Notes: generated by a model not told the origin, from the sequence alone. DNA of 29,955 bases from RFTU01 sp046094505 (GCA_046094505.1 JBJTHN010000002.1:1-29955); one strand, 5' to 3'; shown: positions 1-10,882, numbered from the stretch's first letter. Numbers and translations are program-made.

Positions 1-383
1 ACGGCCAGCAAACCGGCCACGCTGATCACCCCCAGGCCTTCGTCCAGCCAGATGGCCGCGCCGAAGGCGGTGAGCAGCGGCCCACTGCCCCGGGCCATCG
101 GGTACACCACGGTCAGGTCGGCCTCTCGGTAGCCCTTGAGCAGGGCCAGGAAGTACAGCACATGAACGAAGCCGCTGAGCCCCACCAGGGCCCAATCGCG
201 TGCCTGCCACCGGGGCAGTTCGGCGGGCCCCCATACCCACAGCAGCGGTGACCACAAGAGGGCGATGAAGATCACCACCAGGAACAGGAAATGGTGGTCG
301 CCCCCCGAGCGCTTGGCCACCAGGTTCCAGCCTGCATGCAGCAGGGCGGCCAAGAGGACGATGCTCAGGGCCAGGGCCGACAT
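1..383 (-). CDS. EamA/DMT-family transporter, N-terminal part (cut by window edge)
   Basis: Reading the minus strand from the ATG at 383 gives about 127 residues with no stop. They begin MSALALSIVLLAALLHAGWN and continue with alternating hydrophobic segments and a short basic loop. The LLHAGWN start, the FLALLKGYREADLTVVYP segment and a following small-residue helix are typical of the EamA domain of the drug/metabolite transporter superfamily, whose full proteins have about ten membrane helices. The substrate cannot be told from sequence and may be a small metabolite or drug exported across the inner membrane. No clear Shine-Dalgarno sequence lies before the ATG, but no other in-frame start fits better. 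The C-terminal half is missing because the window begins inside the gene. It is divergent from ygiQ across a 161-base gap. Confidence 0.8.
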   Translation of the reverse strand, partial: MSALALSIVLLAALLHAGWNLVAKRSGGDHHFLFLVVIFIALLWSPLLWVWGPAELPRWQARDWALVGLSGFVHVLYFLALLKGYREADLTVVYPMARGSGPLLTAFGAAIWLDEGLGVISVAGLLA

Positions 384-425
384 GGGCGCAACGCGAACAC
401 GGACATGCCCCGATTGTGGAGCCGA

Positions 426-450
426 CCCTGAATCCATCAGGGCCCTTTTT
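426..450 (+). terminator. Orphan intrinsic-terminator-like hairpin in the eamA/ygiQ gap
   Basis: CCCTGA (426-431) pairs perfectly with TCAGGG (437-442) around a five-base loop, and is followed by CCC and five T residues (446-450). In the plus direction this has the layout of a rho-independent terminator, although three C residues separate stem and T run. No plus-strand gene lies upstream, so it would end a short leader or small RNA, or block transcripts reading in from the left. Confidence 0.45.
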
Positions 451-525
451 GAGCTGATCCAACGGGTGACTGTTGCTGCGGTACCGACCTCATCCGCACG
501 GCCGGCGCTGCAAAGAAGGACAATA

Positions 526-539
526 GCGGGCTAGCCCGC
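526..539. other. 14-base perfect palindrome just before the ygiQ start
   Basis: GCGGGCTAGCCCGC reads the same on both strands and ends five bases before the ygiQ ATG. As RNA it could form a five-pair GC stem with a CUAG loop. The only good Shine-Dalgarno-like run, AAGAAGGA (514-520 region), lies upstream of it, too far from the ATG for normal spacing unless this hairpin folds. It could instead be a protein-binding operator. Confidence 0.4.
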
Positions 540-544
540 CCACC

Positions 545-2959
545 ATGAGCACCCTCCAACTTGATTCCCCGCCGCGCCAGCCCCAGGTAGCGCCCAAGCC
601 CCAGGCCAGTCCCAAGGCCCTGACGGCCTACCGGCCCTATTGGGCCAAGCGATTTGGCACGTCGCCGTTTCTGCCCACCAACCGGGCCGAGATGGAGGCC
701 CTGGGCTGGGACTCGTGCGACGTCATCATCGTCACCGGCGACGCCTACGTCGACCATCCCAGCTTTGGCATGGCGGTGATCGGGCGCACGCTGGAGGCGC
801 AAGGCTTTCGTGTGGGCATCATCGCCCAGCCCGACTGGAACAGCGCCGAGGCCTTCAAGGTCTTGGGCCGCCCGAACCTGTACTTCGGTGTGGCCGCGGG
901 CAATATGGATTCGATGATCAACCACTACACGGCTGATCGCAAGGTGCGCAACGACGACGCCTACACGCCCGGTGGCGTGGCGGGCAAGCGACCCGACCGC
1001 GCCACCCTCGTGTACACGCAGCGCTGCAAGGAAGCGTTCAAGGACGTCCCGGTGGTGATCGGCGGTATCGAGGCCAGCCTGCGCCGCATCGCGCACTACG
1101 ACTACTGGCAGGACAAGGTACGCCGGTCGGTGTTGATCGACAGCAAGGCCGACTTGCTGCTCTACGGCAACGCCGAGCGCGCCATCGTGGAGGTGACGCA
1201 CCGCCTGGCGCGTAAGCAGTCGATCGAGAGCATCACCGATGTGCGCGGTACGGCCTTCATGCGCAAGCCCGACGATCCTCAGTTGCATGGCTGGTTCGAG
1301 ATGGATTCCACCGAGGTGGATCGACCCGGCAAGATCGACGCCCTGCTCAACCCCTACCTGGGCATGGAGGAGAACGCGCAGGCCAACGGCGAAAGCTGCC
1401 AGTCTGCGCAGGCCGGGCAGGGCGTTGCGCCTGCACCGGCGGCCCCGTCGGCGCCTTCTGCACCGGTGGAGCAGGTGGTGCGCCTGGTGCGCTGCCCCCT
1501 GATCAAGCGGGACAGCCGGGCCCTGGTCACGCCGCGCGACAAGACCGTGATTCGGCTGCCGGCCTACGAGCAGGTCAAGAGCGACCCGGCGCTGTATGCG
1601 CACGCCAGCCGCGTGCTGCACCTGGAAACCAACCCTGGCAATGCGCGCGCCTTGGTGCAGCGCCACGGGGAAGGCCACACGGCCCGCGAGGTGTGGATCA
1701 ACCCGCCGCCCATTCCGCTGACCACGGCGGAGATGGACCATGTGTTCGACCTGCCCTACGCGCGCAGCCCGCACCCAAGCTACGCCGACGCCAACGGCAG
1801 CCACGACCACGCCACCAAAATCCCCGCGTGGGAGATGATCCGCTTCAGCGTGAACATCATGCGCGGCTGTTTTGGTGGCTGCACCTTCTGCTCCATCACC
1901 GAGCACGAAGGCCGCATCATCCAAAGCCGTAGTGAAGACTCCATCATTCGCGAGATTGAAGACATCCGCGACAAGGTCAAAGGCTTTACCGGGGTGGTCA
2001 GCGACCTGGGTGGCCCCACCGCCAACATGTACCGCATCGGCTGCAAGAGCCCTGAGATTGAAGCAGCCTGCCGCAAGCCCTCTTGTGTGTATCCGGGCAT
2101 CTGCCCCAACCTGAACACCGACCACGGCCCGCTGATCAAGCTGTATCGGCGCGCCCGCACCCTCAAGGGCGTCAAGAAGATCCTGATCGGGTCGGGCCTG
2201 CGCTACGACCTGGCGGTGGAGTCCCCCGAGTATGTGAAGGAACTGGTCACGCACCACGTGGGCGGCTATTTGAAGATCGCGCCGGAGCACACCGAAGGTG
2301 GCCCGCTGTCCAAGATGATGAAGCCCGGCATGGGCACCTACGACCGCTTCAAGGAGCTCTTTGACCGGTTCAGCGCCGAAGCGGGCAAGCAGCAGTTCCT
2401 CATTCCCTACTTCATTGCGGCACACCCGGGTACCACCGATGAAGACATGATGAACCTGGCCTTGTGGCTCAAGAAGAATGGCTTTCGCGCCGACCAGGTG
2501 CAGACCTTCTACCCCAGCCCCATGGCTACGGCCACGGCGATGTACCACACCTCGCTCAACCCCCTGAAGGGGATCACGCGTGATTCGGCACGCGCTGAAA
2601 AGGTCGACATCGTCCGCGGCGAGAAGCGCCGCCGGCTGCACAAGGCTTTCTTGCGCTACCACGACGCCAACAACTGGCCGCTGCTGCGCGAAGCCCTCAA
2701 GTCCATGGGGCGTGCCGATTTGATCGGCAACGGCAAGCACCACCTGATTCCGACCTGGCAGCCCGACACCGATGGGAGCTACCAAAGCGCACGCCGCAAG
2801 AACAGCACCCCCACGGGCGTGAAGACCTCACCGGTGACGCAGGGTCGTGTTCTCACGCAGCACACCGGTTTGCCGCCGCGCCCGGGTGTCACGCGATCCC
2901 CTCAGCGCAGCAGTTCCATGCCTGTGCGCCCAGCGCGCAAAGGTCCCACTTCGCGCTGA
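545..2959 (+). CDS. ygiQ: YgiQ/UPF0313-family radical SAM protein
   Basis: This 804-residue protein belongs to the YgiQ family, known as radical SAM iron-sulfur proteins of unsettled function. The cluster-binding motif C442-x3-C446-x2-C449 (RGCFGGCTFCS) is visible in the middle of the chain, and is followed by the family-typical SEDSIIREIEDI and SDLGGPTANMYRIGC segments. The N-terminal part (from about residue 45, RAEMEALGWDSCDVIIVTGD) is the conserved YgiQ N-terminal domain. Residues ~275-310 are an Ala/Pro/Gln-rich low-complexity stretch, and the last ~50 residues are basic and probably disordered; both help make it longer than the E. coli protein (about 740). The ATG at 545 is the only plausible start, although the Shine-Dalgarno candidate is far upstream. 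The neighbouring genes do not indicate a pathway. The family call is firm; the substrate is unknown. Confidence 0.93.
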   Translation: MSTLQLDSPPRQPQVAPKPQASPKALTAYRPYWAKRFGTSPFLPTNRAEMEALGWDSCDVIIVTGDAYVDHPSFGMAVIGRTLEAQGFRVGIIAQPDWNSAEAFKVLGRPNLYFGVAAGNMDSMINHYTADRKVRNDDAYTPGGVAGKRPDRATLVYTQRCKEAFKDVPVVIGGIEASLRRIAHYDYWQDKVRRSVLIDSKADLLLYGNAERAIVEVTHRLARKQSIESITDVRGTAFMRKPDDPQLHGWFEMDSTEVDRPGKIDALLNPYLGMEENAQANGESCQSAQAGQGVAPAPAAPSAPSAPVEQVVRLVRCPLIKRDSRALVTPRDKTVIRLPAYEQVKSDPALYAHASRVLHLETNPGNARALVQRHGEGHTAREVWINPPPIPLTTAEMDHVFDLPYARSPHPSYADANGSHDHATKIPAWEMIRFSVNIMRGCFGGCTFCSITEHEGRIIQSRSEDSIIREIEDIRDKVKGFTGVVSDLGGPTANMYRIGCKSPEIEAACRKPSCVYPGICPNLNTDHGPLIKLYRRARTLKGVKKILIGSGLRYDLAVESPEYVKELVTHHVGGYLKIAPEHTEGGPLSKMMKPGMGTYDRFKELFDRFSAEAGKQQFLIPYFIAAHPGTTDEDMMNLALWLKKNGFRADQVQTFYPSPMATATAMYHTSLNPLKGITRDSARAEKVDIVRGEKRRRLHKAFLRYHDANNWPLLREALKSMGRADLIGNGKHHLIPTWQPDTDGSYQSARRKNSTPTGVKTSPVTQGRVLTQHTGLPPRPGVTRSPQRSSSMPVRPARKGPTSR

Positions 2960-2991
2960 AGTCGAGCGCACTACGCTCAAGGACATCGTCG

Positions 2992-3756
2992 ATGAAATGG
3001 TTGCGGTTTGCCCATGCGGGCCAACAGGATTTCGGTGCGCTCGAGGGCGATACCGTTCGGGTGTTTGCAGGTGAGCTGTTCGGCGACCATGTGCCCACCG
3101 AGCAGCTCTTGCCGCTGGCCGATGTGCAGGTGCTCGCGCCCTGCCAGCCCACCACCGTGGTGGGCCTGTGGAACAACTTCCATGCCTTGGCGCAGAAGAA
3201 TGGCTGGACGCCGCCTGCTGAGCCGCTGTACTTCATCAAGGCACAGGGCAGCCTGGCGGGCCCCGGCAGCACCACGCCGGCAGCACCCGAGTCTGTGGGG
3301 CGTGTGGCCTTTGAGGGTGAGCTGGCCATTGTGATTGGCCGCCCCACGCACGCCGTTTCCGTCGAGCAGGCGCCTGCCCACATCGCCGGCTACACCTGCG
3401 CCAACGACATCACCGCCATCGAGCTGCTGCACCGCGACGCCAGCTTTGCCCAATGGACCCGGGCCAAGGGCTTGCCCGGCTTTGGCGTCTTCGGCCCGGT
3501 GATCGAAACCGATTTCAACCATGCGCAAGCCACCTTGCGCACCCGCGTGGGTGGCCGCGAACGGCAGAACTACGCCCTGTCCGACATGATCGTGCCGCCG
3601 GCGCAACTGCTCAGCCTGATTTCCCAGGACATCGCCTTGCAGCCCGGTGACCTCATCCTGTGCGGAACGTCCCTGGGCGTGCTGCCGATGAAGCCCGGCA
3701 CCGAGGTCGAGGTGGAGATCGATGGCATCGGCGTGCTGCAGCACCGCTACGGCTAG
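2992..3756 (+). CDS. Fumarylacetoacetate hydrolase family protein
   Basis: This is a 254-residue single-domain protein of the FAH fold. Members cleave or isomerise acylpyruvates and related oxo-diacids with a divalent metal. Likely metal ligands are visible: E108 and E110 in FEGELAIVIG and D139 in CANDITAIELL, followed by a conserved lysine in TRAKGLPGFGVFGP (K159). The C-terminal QPGDLILCGTSLGV is the usual FAH signature (normally GTP.GV). The order matches 2-hydroxyhepta-2,4-diene-1,7-dioate isomerase and acylpyruvase subfamilies, but the substrate cannot be assigned. It starts 32 bases after ygiQ, so the two may share a transcript, and it is convergent with the aminotransferase gene. Confidence 0.9.
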   Translation: MKWLRFAHAGQQDFGALEGDTVRVFAGELFGDHVPTEQLLPLADVQVLAPCQPTTVVGLWNNFHALAQKNGWTPPAEPLYFIKAQGSLAGPGSTTPAAPESVGRVAFEGELAIVIGRPTHAVSVEQAPAHIAGYTCANDITAIELLHRDASFAQWTRAKGLPGFGVFGPVIETDFNHAQATLRTRVGGRERQNYALSDMIVPPAQLLSLISQDIALQPGDLILCGTSLGVLPMKPGTEVEVEIDGIGVLQHRYG

Positions 3757-3761
3757 AGCAC

Positions 3762-3774
3762 GGCCCTGAGGGCC
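3762..3774. terminator. Short hairpin between convergent genes
   Basis: GGCCC (3762-3766) and GGGCC (3770-3774) form a five-pair stem with a TGA loop, in the 29-base gap between the FAH-family gene and the convergent aminotransferase gene. There is no T run, so it is at best a weak bidirectional terminator. Confidence 0.25.
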
Positions 3775-3785
3775 AGCCCACCGGT

Positions 3786-4984
3786 TTAGTGCGCCAAGGC
3801 AGTTGCGTCCAACAGCGCCTGCACCTCGGCTGCCGTCGTGTATCCCTGTACGGAGATGCGCAAAAAGCGCCGGCCTTGGTGCTGGGTGACGGGAATCTCG
3901 ATCCGGCTGTCGTCAAACAAGCGCTGCTGCAGATCTGTGGCCAGGTGAGGCGGCAGCGGGACGGGGGCCATCTGCGCGAAGTCTTGGTCACGAGCGATGG
4001 GCTCCAGGCCCCAGCGCTGGCACAGCGTGTGCATGGTCTGCACGGCGGCTTCATGGCAGCGCGCCTGCACCGTGGGCCAGTCGTGGGCCTCTTGAAACGA
4101 GATGGCCTGCGGCAGCGCCAGCCACGCTGAAACGTCGCGCGTGCCCTGCCACTGCAGGCGGCGCTGCAGGGTGTCGCCGCCCGAGAAGCGTTCAAGGGCT
4201 GCCACCGCAGCCTCGTGCCCCTGCGCTGAGGCTTGTAATTGTTCGGCCACATAGCCCCAGCTGATCACAGGGCCCTGCAGTTGCGCATGGTGTTCGGGCC
4301 GTACATGCAGGAACGCGCTGCCCTTGGGTCCACACATCCACTTGTGCCCGTTGCCGGTGTAGAAATCCGCTCCCACCGCTTGGAGGTTCAGCGGCACCTG
4401 ACCCGGCGCATGCGCGCCATCGATCAGGGTGAGCACCCCACGTGCGCGCGCTGCCGCGCACAGCTCGCGCACCGGAAAGATCAGGGCCGTGGCCGATGTG
4501 ATGTGGCTGAGAAAGATCAGGCGGGTGCGCGGCGTCACCTCGGCCATCAGGCGGTCGACGAATTCGGCCGCTTGGAAGGGCAGGGGAATGTCGACCTTTC
4601 GATAGACCGCGCCACGGCGCTCACAAACCCCATGGAAGGTGGCGTCGCAGGCCCCGTATTCGTGGTTGGTGCTGAGCACCTCGTCCCCGGGCTGCAAAGC
4701 CAGCGACTGCGCCACGATATTGACGCCCGTGGTGGCGTTGGGCACAAAGGCCAGGTGTTCGGCTTGTGCACCCAGGTAGCGGGCTACCGCCTGGCGTGCT
4801 TGGCCCAACAGCTGCCCCGACCGGCGGCTGAGGAAGGCCACCGGGTTGGCCTCGAGTTCGTCCTGCCAGCGCCGCTGGGCCTGGACCACCTCACGTGGAC
4901 AGGCACCGAAGGACCCGTGGTTCAGGAACACCAGGCCGGGGTCGAGCAGGAAGTGTTCGCGCATCGCAGCCCCGGGATACCGGC

Positions 4985-4988
<4 letters not shown>
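3786..4988 (-). CDS. Class V-fold PLP-dependent aminotransferase (isopenicillin N epimerase-like)
   Basis: The 400-residue product has the fold-type I aminotransferase class V layout. FLNHGSFGACP near residue 21 is the substrate-loop start. FVPNATTGVN (81-90) is the cofactor phosphate region. LIDGAHAPGQ carries the PLP-ring aspartate (D190), and GNGHKWMCGPKG carries the PLP lysine (K216). This pattern is that of the CefD/isopenicillin N epimerase-like and cysteine-desulfurase-like groups; the actual substrate is unknown. The longest reading begins with GTG at 4988, overlapping the glnS stop as GTGA, which suggests translational coupling. An ATG at 4964 (MREHFLLDPG) is a credible alternative start giving 392 residues, and conserved sequence begins only after it. 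It is the last gene of a minus-strand group. Confidence 0.88.
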
Positions 4989-7084
<2,096 letters not shown>

Positions 7085-7146
7085 CCCTCAACTATATCGA
7101 GGGGGGTGGGCCCGAACGCCCGCCGGCGTGGCCCTGTCCGCTGAGT

Positions 7147-8715
7147 TCAGCGCCGGCGGCCCGATCCCAGGATGGAGCCCAAGACCCCACGCACGATTTC
7201 CCGGCCCACCGCCGAGCCCACGCTGCGCATGGCGCTGCGTGCGGCGGTTTGCGCCAGGCCTTCGCGCTTGCCCCCTCGCGGGCCGGATGTGCCGAACAGC
7301 AGGTCTGAAAGGCCGCCTAAGAGGCCACCCTCGGCGGCCGTGCCGGCCCCCTGACCGCGGGCCGGGTCTGCACCACCGGGTGCGCGCATCGAGCCGGCGT
7401 CAGAACCTGGGCGCGCAGCCTCGGCGGCATCAGCGCTGCCGGTGGCCCGCACCCGAAGCTTTTCGTAAGCAGACTCGCGGTCGATGGCCTGTTCATACAC
7501 ACCTGCCACCAAGGACCCGGACAGCAAGGCCTGGCGCTGCTCAGGCGTGATCGGCCCGATCTGTCCGGCCGGTGGCATCACGTACACGCGTTGGGTGATG
7601 CTGGGCCGGGCCTTCTCGTCGAGCAGGCTGACCAGGGCCTCGCCCACACCCAGCTCCGTGATGGTCGCTTCCAGGTCCAAGCCGGGATTGGGCCGCATGG
7701 TGGTGGCTGCCGATTTCACGGCCTTCTGGTCGCGAGGGCTGAACGCCCGCAGCGCGTGTTGGACGCGGTTGCCCAACTGTCCCAGCACCGTTTCGGGGAT
7801 GTCCATCGGGTTTTGGGTCACAAAGTAGACGCCAACGCCCTTGGATCGCACCAGGCGAACCACCAACTCGATACGCTCCACCAGCGCTGCAGGTGCGTCC
7901 TTGAACAAGAGGTGGGCTTCGTCGAAGAAGAAGACCAGCTTGGGCTTGTCGAGGTCGCCCACCTCGGGCAGGGTTTCAAACAACTCCGAGAGCATCCACA
8001 GCAAAAAGGTGGCGTAAAGCCGGGGTGCGGCCATCAGCTTTTCGGCCGCCAGGATGTTGACCACGCCCAGGCCCGAGACGGTCTGCATGAGGTCGTGGAT
8101 GTCCAGCATCGGCTCGCCGAAGAAGCGGTCGCCACCTTGCTGCTCCACCACCAACAGGCCACGCTGAATGGCCCCGATGCTGGCCGCACTCACATTGCCG
8201 TACTCGGTGGTGTACTGCCGCGCATGCTCACCCACGTGGGCCAGCATCGCGCGCAGATCCTTCAGGTCCAGCAGGGCCAGGCCCTCATCGTCGGCGATCT
8301 TGAACACCAGGTTCAACACGCCGGCTTGGGTGTCGTTGAGCTCCAACATGCGGCTCAGCAGCAGCGGGCCCATGTCCGACACGGTGGCGCGAACCGGGTG
8401 GCCCTGCTGGCCAAACACATCCCACACGGTGGTGGGGCAGGCCATCGGCTCTGGGGCCGACAGCCCGCGCTCGGCCAGGATGGCCAGCAGCTTGGCCGAG
8501 GGCTGGCCCGGCTGGCTGATGCCCGTGAGGTCGCCCTTCACGTCGGCCATGAACACCGGCACGCCGATGCGCGAGAAGCCTTCGGCCATTTTCTGCAGCG
8601 TGATGGTCTTACCGGTGCCCGTGGCCCCGGTGACCAGGCCGTGTCGGTTGGCCAGCGAGGGCAGCAGGTGACAGGCGGTGTCGCCGCGCTGGGCCAGCAG
8701 GAAGGGTTCGGCCAT
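7147..8715 (-). CDS. HerA/YjgR-like ATPase (DUF853 family)
   Basis: A 522-residue P-loop ATPase of the YjgR/DUF853 family, related to the HerA-FtsK translocases. Walker A is GATGTGKT at residues 30-37, and Walker B is KLVFFFDEAHLLF with D265/E266. VYFVTQNPMDIPETVLGQLGNRVQHALRAF downstream is the family's sensor-like segment (roughly 297-325). Residues ~420-480 are Ala/Gly/Pro-rich and probably disordered, and the C-terminus (GVLGSILGSGRRR) is glycine-rich. Its cellular role is not established; hexameric DNA-translocase-like activity is inferred from the fold. The start is set at the ATG at 8715 because a GGAG Shine-Dalgarno sequence lies six bases before it. The longer TTG reading at 8727 would place translation before that site. 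It is the first gene of the group leading to glnS and is divergent from yebC. Confidence 0.88.
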   Translation of the reverse strand: MAEPFLLAQRGDTACHLLPSLANRHGLVTGATGTGKTITLQKMAEGFSRIGVPVFMADVKGDLTGISQPGQPSAKLLAILAERGLSAPEPMACPTTVWDVFGQQGHPVRATVSDMGPLLLSRMLELNDTQAGVLNLVFKIADDEGLALLDLKDLRAMLAHVGEHARQYTTEYGNVSAASIGAIQRGLLVVEQQGGDRFFGEPMLDIHDLMQTVSGLGVVNILAAEKLMAAPRLYATFLLWMLSELFETLPEVGDLDKPKLVFFFDEAHLLFKDAPAALVERIELVVRLVRSKGVGVYFVTQNPMDIPETVLGQLGNRVQHALRAFSPRDQKAVKSAATTMRPNPGLDLEATITELGVGEALVSLLDEKARPSITQRVYVMPPAGQIGPITPEQRQALLSGSLVAGVYEQAIDRESAYEKLRVRATGSADAAEAARPGSDAGSMRAPGGADPARGQGAGTAAEGGLLGGLSDLLFGTSGPRGGKREGLAQTAARSAMRSVGSAVGREIVRGVLGSILGSGRRR

Positions 8716-8721
8716 GTTCAA

Positions 8722-8725
8722 CTCC
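8722..8725 (-). promoter_or_regulatory. Ribosome binding site that fixes the HerA-like start
   Basis: On the minus strand GGAG sits six bases before the ATG at 8715. It supports that ATG over the upstream TTG at 8727, which overlaps the site. Confidence 0.6.
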
Positions 8726-8774
8726 AATGGGGGCGGGGGCCACGTCGGCGGGGCAGGGTGGGGCTTGGCCCCGC

Positions 8775-8791
8775 CTAGAATTGCAGTCTAG
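8775..8791. promoter_or_regulatory. CTAGA...TCTAG dyad in the HerA-like/yebC divergent region
   Basis: CTAGA and TCTAG flank a seven-base spacer, and TAGAAT (8776-8781) within it resembles a -10 hexamer for the plus strand. On the minus strand TAGACT is a matching candidate. No convincing -35 is visible. The 152-base gap between the divergent genes should hold both promoters, and this dyad is its only clear element apart from the ribosome binding sites. Confidence 0.35.
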
Positions 8792-8853
8792 CGAACCCGC
8801 ATTCCCTACACCAAGAGGGCGCGCCCGTACCAGTGGGCAGCACCCCTCGCACC

Positions 8854-8859
8854 GAGGAG
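8854..8859 (+). promoter_or_regulatory. Ribosome binding site that fixes the yebC start
   Basis: GAGGAG lies eight bases before the ATG at 8868. The open frame extends upstream to 8727, but the conserved protein begins at this ATG (MAGHSKWANI), so the upstream part is untranslated. Confidence 0.7.
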
Positions 8860-8867
8860 CCTTCGGC

Positions 8868-9593
8868 ATGGCCGGACATTCCAAATGGGCCAATATTCAG
8901 CACCGCAAGGGCCGACAAGATGAAAAGCGCGGCAAGGTCTGGACACGCCTGACCCGTGAAATCATCGTCGCTGCGCGCGCTGGCGGTGGTGAGGTCAACA
9001 TGAACCCGCGCCTGCGCCTGGCCATCGACAAGGCCAAGGCGGCCAACATGCCGGCCGACAACATCAAGCGCAACGTCGACAAGGCCACCGGCAACCTGGA
9101 CGGGGTGACCTATGAGGAAATCCGCTACGAGGGCTATGGCATCGGGGGCGCCGCGGTGATCGTGGATTGCATGACCGACAACCGGGTGCGCACGGTGGCC
9201 GAGGTGCGGCATGCGTTTTCCAAGTACGGCGGCAACCTGGGCACCGAGGGTTCGGTGGCCTTTCAGTTCAAGCACTGTGGGCAGTTCATCCTGGCCCCGG
9301 GTACCAGCGAAGACCGGGTGATGGAAGTGGCCCTGGAGGCCGGGGCCGAAGATGTGTTGACGGGCGACGATGGCGCCATTGAAGTCCTGACGGCGCCGGC
9401 CGACTTCGAAGCGGTGGGCAAAGCCTTGGAGGCCGCCGGCTTGAAGGCCGAGTTGGCGGAAGTGACCATGCGGGCTGAGAACACCATCAGCCTGAGCGGG
9501 GACGAAGGCGCGCGCATGCAGAAACTGCTGGACGTCATCGAAGACCTCGACGATGTGCAGAACGTGTTTCACAACGCCGAGATCGACGCATGA
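8868..9593 (+). CDS. yebC: YebC/PmpR-family regulator (TACO1 homologue)
   Basis: The 241-residue protein begins with the family hallmark MAGHSKWANIQHRKGRQD and has the usual family length. YebC proteins were described as DNA-binding regulators (PmpR) and more recently as ribosome-associated factors that help translate polyproline stretches, like mitochondrial TACO1. VTYEEIRYEGYGIGGAAVIVDCMTDN and the acidic C-terminal part ending LLDVIEDLDDVQNVFHNAEI are strongly conserved elements. The ATG with its GAGGAG site is preferred over longer readings. The stop overlaps the purD start as ATGA, so the two are probably coupled. It is the first gene of the nine-gene plus-strand run. Confidence 0.95.
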   Translation: MAGHSKWANIQHRKGRQDEKRGKVWTRLTREIIVAARAGGGEVNMNPRLRLAIDKAKAANMPADNIKRNVDKATGNLDGVTYEEIRYEGYGIGGAAVIVDCMTDNRVRTVAEVRHAFSKYGGNLGTEGSVAFQFKHCGQFILAPGTSEDRVMEVALEAGAEDVLTGDDGAIEVLTAPADFEAVGKALEAAGLKAELAEVTMRAENTISLSGDEGARMQKLLDVIEDLDDVQNVFHNAEIDA

Positions 9594-10882
9594 ACATTTT
9601 GGTGATCGGCGGTGGCGGGCGTGAGCACGCCCTGGCCTGGAAGCTCTCGGGCAGCCCCAAGGCCCAGAAGGTGTTTGTGGCGCCGGGCAATGGCGGCACC
9701 GCCTTGGATGTGAACCTCACCAACATCCCCTACAACGGCGTGACCGACATTGCGGCCCTGGCTGAATTCGCCCTGGCCAACAAGGTGGAGCTCACCGTGG
9801 TGGGCCCGGAAGCGCCCTTGGCTGCGGGCGTGGTGGACGAATTTCGCCGCCGCGGCCTGCGCATCTTCGGCCCCACACGGGCCGCCGCGCAGCTTGAAAG
9901 CTCCAAGGCCTTTGCCAAGGACTTCATGAAGCGCCACCGCATTCCAACGGCTGCCTACGAAACCTTTACCGATGCGGCGGCCGCGCACGACTACGTGAAT
10001 GCCCAGGGTGCCCCGATCGTGATCAAGGCCGATGGTCTGGCGGCTGGCAAAGGGGTGGTGGTGGCCACCACGCTCGACGAAGCCCATGCCGCCATCGACT
10101 TCATGCTGCTGGACAACAAGCTCGGCGTGCAGCACAACGCCGGCGGCGCGCGGGTGGTGATCGAAGAGTTCTTGGTGGGCGAAGAGGCCAGCTTCATCGT
10201 GATGTGCGATGGCACCCATGTGCAGCCCATGGCCACCAGCCAGGACCACAAGCGCATCGGCGATGGCGACACGGGGCCGAATACCGGTGGCATGGGGGCC
10301 TACTCCCCCGCGCCCGTGGTCACGCCCGATGTGCACGCCAGGGTGATGCGCGAAATCATCCTGCCCACCATTGAAGGCATGCGGGCTGATGGCATCCCGT
10401 TCACCGGTTTTCTGTATGCCGGTCTGATGATCGATGCCAACGGCAGCGCCAAGACCTTGGAATTCAACACCCGCATGGGTGACCCGGAAACACAGCCCAT
10501 TCTGATGAGGCTGAAGACCGATTTGGTGGATGTGATGATCCAGGCCACCAGCGGTGCCCTGGACGCAGCACCCATGGAGTGGGACCGCCATGTGGCCCTG
10601 GGGGTGGTGATGGCCGCGCCGGGCTACCCTGATTCACCGCGCAAGGGTGACCCGATCACCGGTTTGCCTGCCGCGCAAGCGGATGCCCTGGTGTTCCATG
10701 CCGGAACGGTGCGCGAGACCGATGGCACCTTGCGCACCAGCGGCGGCCGCGTGCTGTGCGTCACGGCCTTGGGCGACTCGGTCAAAAACGCCCAACAGCG
10801 TGCCTATGAACACCTTCAGGGCATCCATTTCGACGGCGCACAGGTCCGCCGAGACATCGGTTGGCGGGCGATTCGGCGATAA
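9590..10882 (+). CDS. purD: Phosphoribosylamine-glycine ligase (GAR synthetase)
   Basis: The enzyme joins phosphoribosylamine and glycine with ATP in the second step of purine synthesis. The 430-residue length is normal. The N-terminal domain starts MNILVIGGGGREHALAWKL, the substrate loop is VVGPEAPLAAGVVDEF, and the ATP-grasp domain follows with PIVIKADGLAAGKGVVVA. The metal and ATP site is FNTRMGDPETQ at about residues 292-302. The C-terminal domain ends in the usual SGGRVLCVTALG segment. The start overlaps the yebC stop by ATGA. This is the only purine gene in the window, so it is not in a pur cluster. Confidence 0.97.
   Translation: MNILVIGGGGREHALAWKLSGSPKAQKVFVAPGNGGTALDVNLTNIPYNGVTDIAALAEFALANKVELTVVGPEAPLAAGVVDEFRRRGLRIFGPTRAAAQLESSKAFAKDFMKRHRIPTAAYETFTDAAAAHDYVNAQGAPIVIKADGLAAGKGVVVATTLDEAHAAIDFMLLDNKLGVQHNAGGARVVIEEFLVGEEASFIVMCDGTHVQPMATSQDHKRIGDGDTGPNTGGMGAYSPAPVVTPDVHARVMREIILPTIEGMRADGIPFTGFLYAGLMIDANGSAKTLEFNTRMGDPETQPILMRLKTDLVDVMIQATSGALDAAPMEWDRHVALGVVMAAPGYPDSPRKGDPITGLPAAQADALVFHAGTVRETDGTLRTSGGRVLCVTALGDSVKNAQQRAYEHLQGIHFDGAQVRRDIGWRAIRR

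Noticed and set aside
437..2785. 782-residue minus-strand frame opposite ygiQ
   Set aside because: It is an exact antisense shadow of a clear radical SAM gene, is His/Val/Gly/Arg-rich as expected from complementary high-GC codons, and has no recognisable domain.
8727..8867. N-terminal extension of YebC
   Set aside because: The frame is open, but the family starts at MAGHSKWANI and a good GAGGAG site precedes that ATG.
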